In this document: in pieces, positions 31,467-31,512 of the stretch
How the letters are laid out: each line of letters opens with the position of its first letter
How positions within the stretch are numbered: position 1 is the first letter of the stretch
Origin: an uncultured Eubacteriales bacterium
GTDB lineage: Bacteria; Bacillota; Clostridia; Oscillospirales; Oscillospiraceae
Assembly (NCBI GenBank): GCA_900549495.1
Contig: UROL01000001.1
Location: forward strand, 1 to 31,512
Direction of reading: 5' to 3'
Length of the DNA: 31,512 nt
Program-made: the position numbers and the translations under genes
Notes under the pieces: model-generated
The model's database searches: none
Seen by the model: only the letters and a program-made list of their open reading frames with translations
Told to the model about the DNA's origin: nothing

Positions 31467-31512
31467 CTGTCTCTTATACACATCTCCGAGCCCACGAGAC
31501 CGAGGCTGATCT
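31467..31512 (+). other. Untrimmed Nextera adapter with i7 index (artefact)
   Basis: CTGTCTCTTATACACATCT (31467-31485) is the reverse mosaic end, followed by the read-2 adapter to 31500, the i7 index CGAGGCTG at 31501-31508 (I recall this as N710) and the first bases of the P7 tail. It is not genomic. Confidence 0.98.

Noticed and set aside
1..31512. CRISPR array, insertion sequence, prophage or tRNA gene
   Set aside because: No spaced direct repeats, transposase, integrase, phage genes or tRNA-like cloverleaf were found when reading both strands.

Overview
The window is one assembled contig of about 31.4 kb, bounded by untrimmed Illumina Nextera sequence at both ends (1-48 and 31467-31512). 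The genuine DNA is 49-31466. It looks like an endospore-forming, GC-moderate member of Clostridia, probably from the Oscillospirales. This rests on a complete eight-gene spoIIIA operon, the dxs-tlyA-nadK-argR-recN order typical of Firmicutes, clostridial families such as DUF5662 and DUF1934, and SigA-type promoters with AGGAG ribosome binding sites. The genus cannot be fixed from the sequence alone.

Layout. (1) 49-1671 is the 3' part of an FtsK/SpoIIIE DNA translocase, closed by a strong terminator. (2) 1794-6306 is spoIIIAA to spoIIIAH, which builds the mother-cell side of the feeding-tube complex. (3) 6743-7246 is a Nudix hydrolase with a long leader. (4) About 7280-7895 has no credible gene but is dense in long-range complementary segments. 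It sits directly upstream of a small four-helix membrane protein (7942-8499) that matches OapA. Size, position and partner identify it as an OLE RNA (ornate, large, extremophilic RNA). (5) dxs, tlyA, nadK, argR and recN follow with overlapping or near-touching ends and probably share transcripts with OLE-oapA. (6) 14375-16525 is prfC (RF3) plus a DUF5662 gene. (7) 16661-18298 is a secreted beta-helix-like protein made of two homologous halves. (8) 18516-21378 is a murC-ddl-DUF1934 cell-wall operon. (9) 21572-22954 is a MATE exporter. (10) brnQ and an XRE-type regulator diverge from a shared region holding a 14-bp perfect palindrome. (11) An ECF transporter S component (minus) and nagB (plus) diverge from one another. 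(12) An M42 aminopeptidase converges on a minus-strand operon of response regulator, sensor kinase, GerMN lipoprotein and exonuclease III, whose first gene is cut by the contig end.

Most of the window is housekeeping DNA with tight operons and clear intrinsic terminators, several of them shared by convergent genes. The most interesting part is the OLE RNA-oapA module. It keeps its classic position immediately before dxs-tlyA-nadK-argR-recN, but the genes that often precede it in relatives (nusB, xseA, xseB, ispA) are absent and a Nudix gene stands there instead. A palindrome lies at its 5' edge, and the oapA ribosome binding site is folded into a hairpin.
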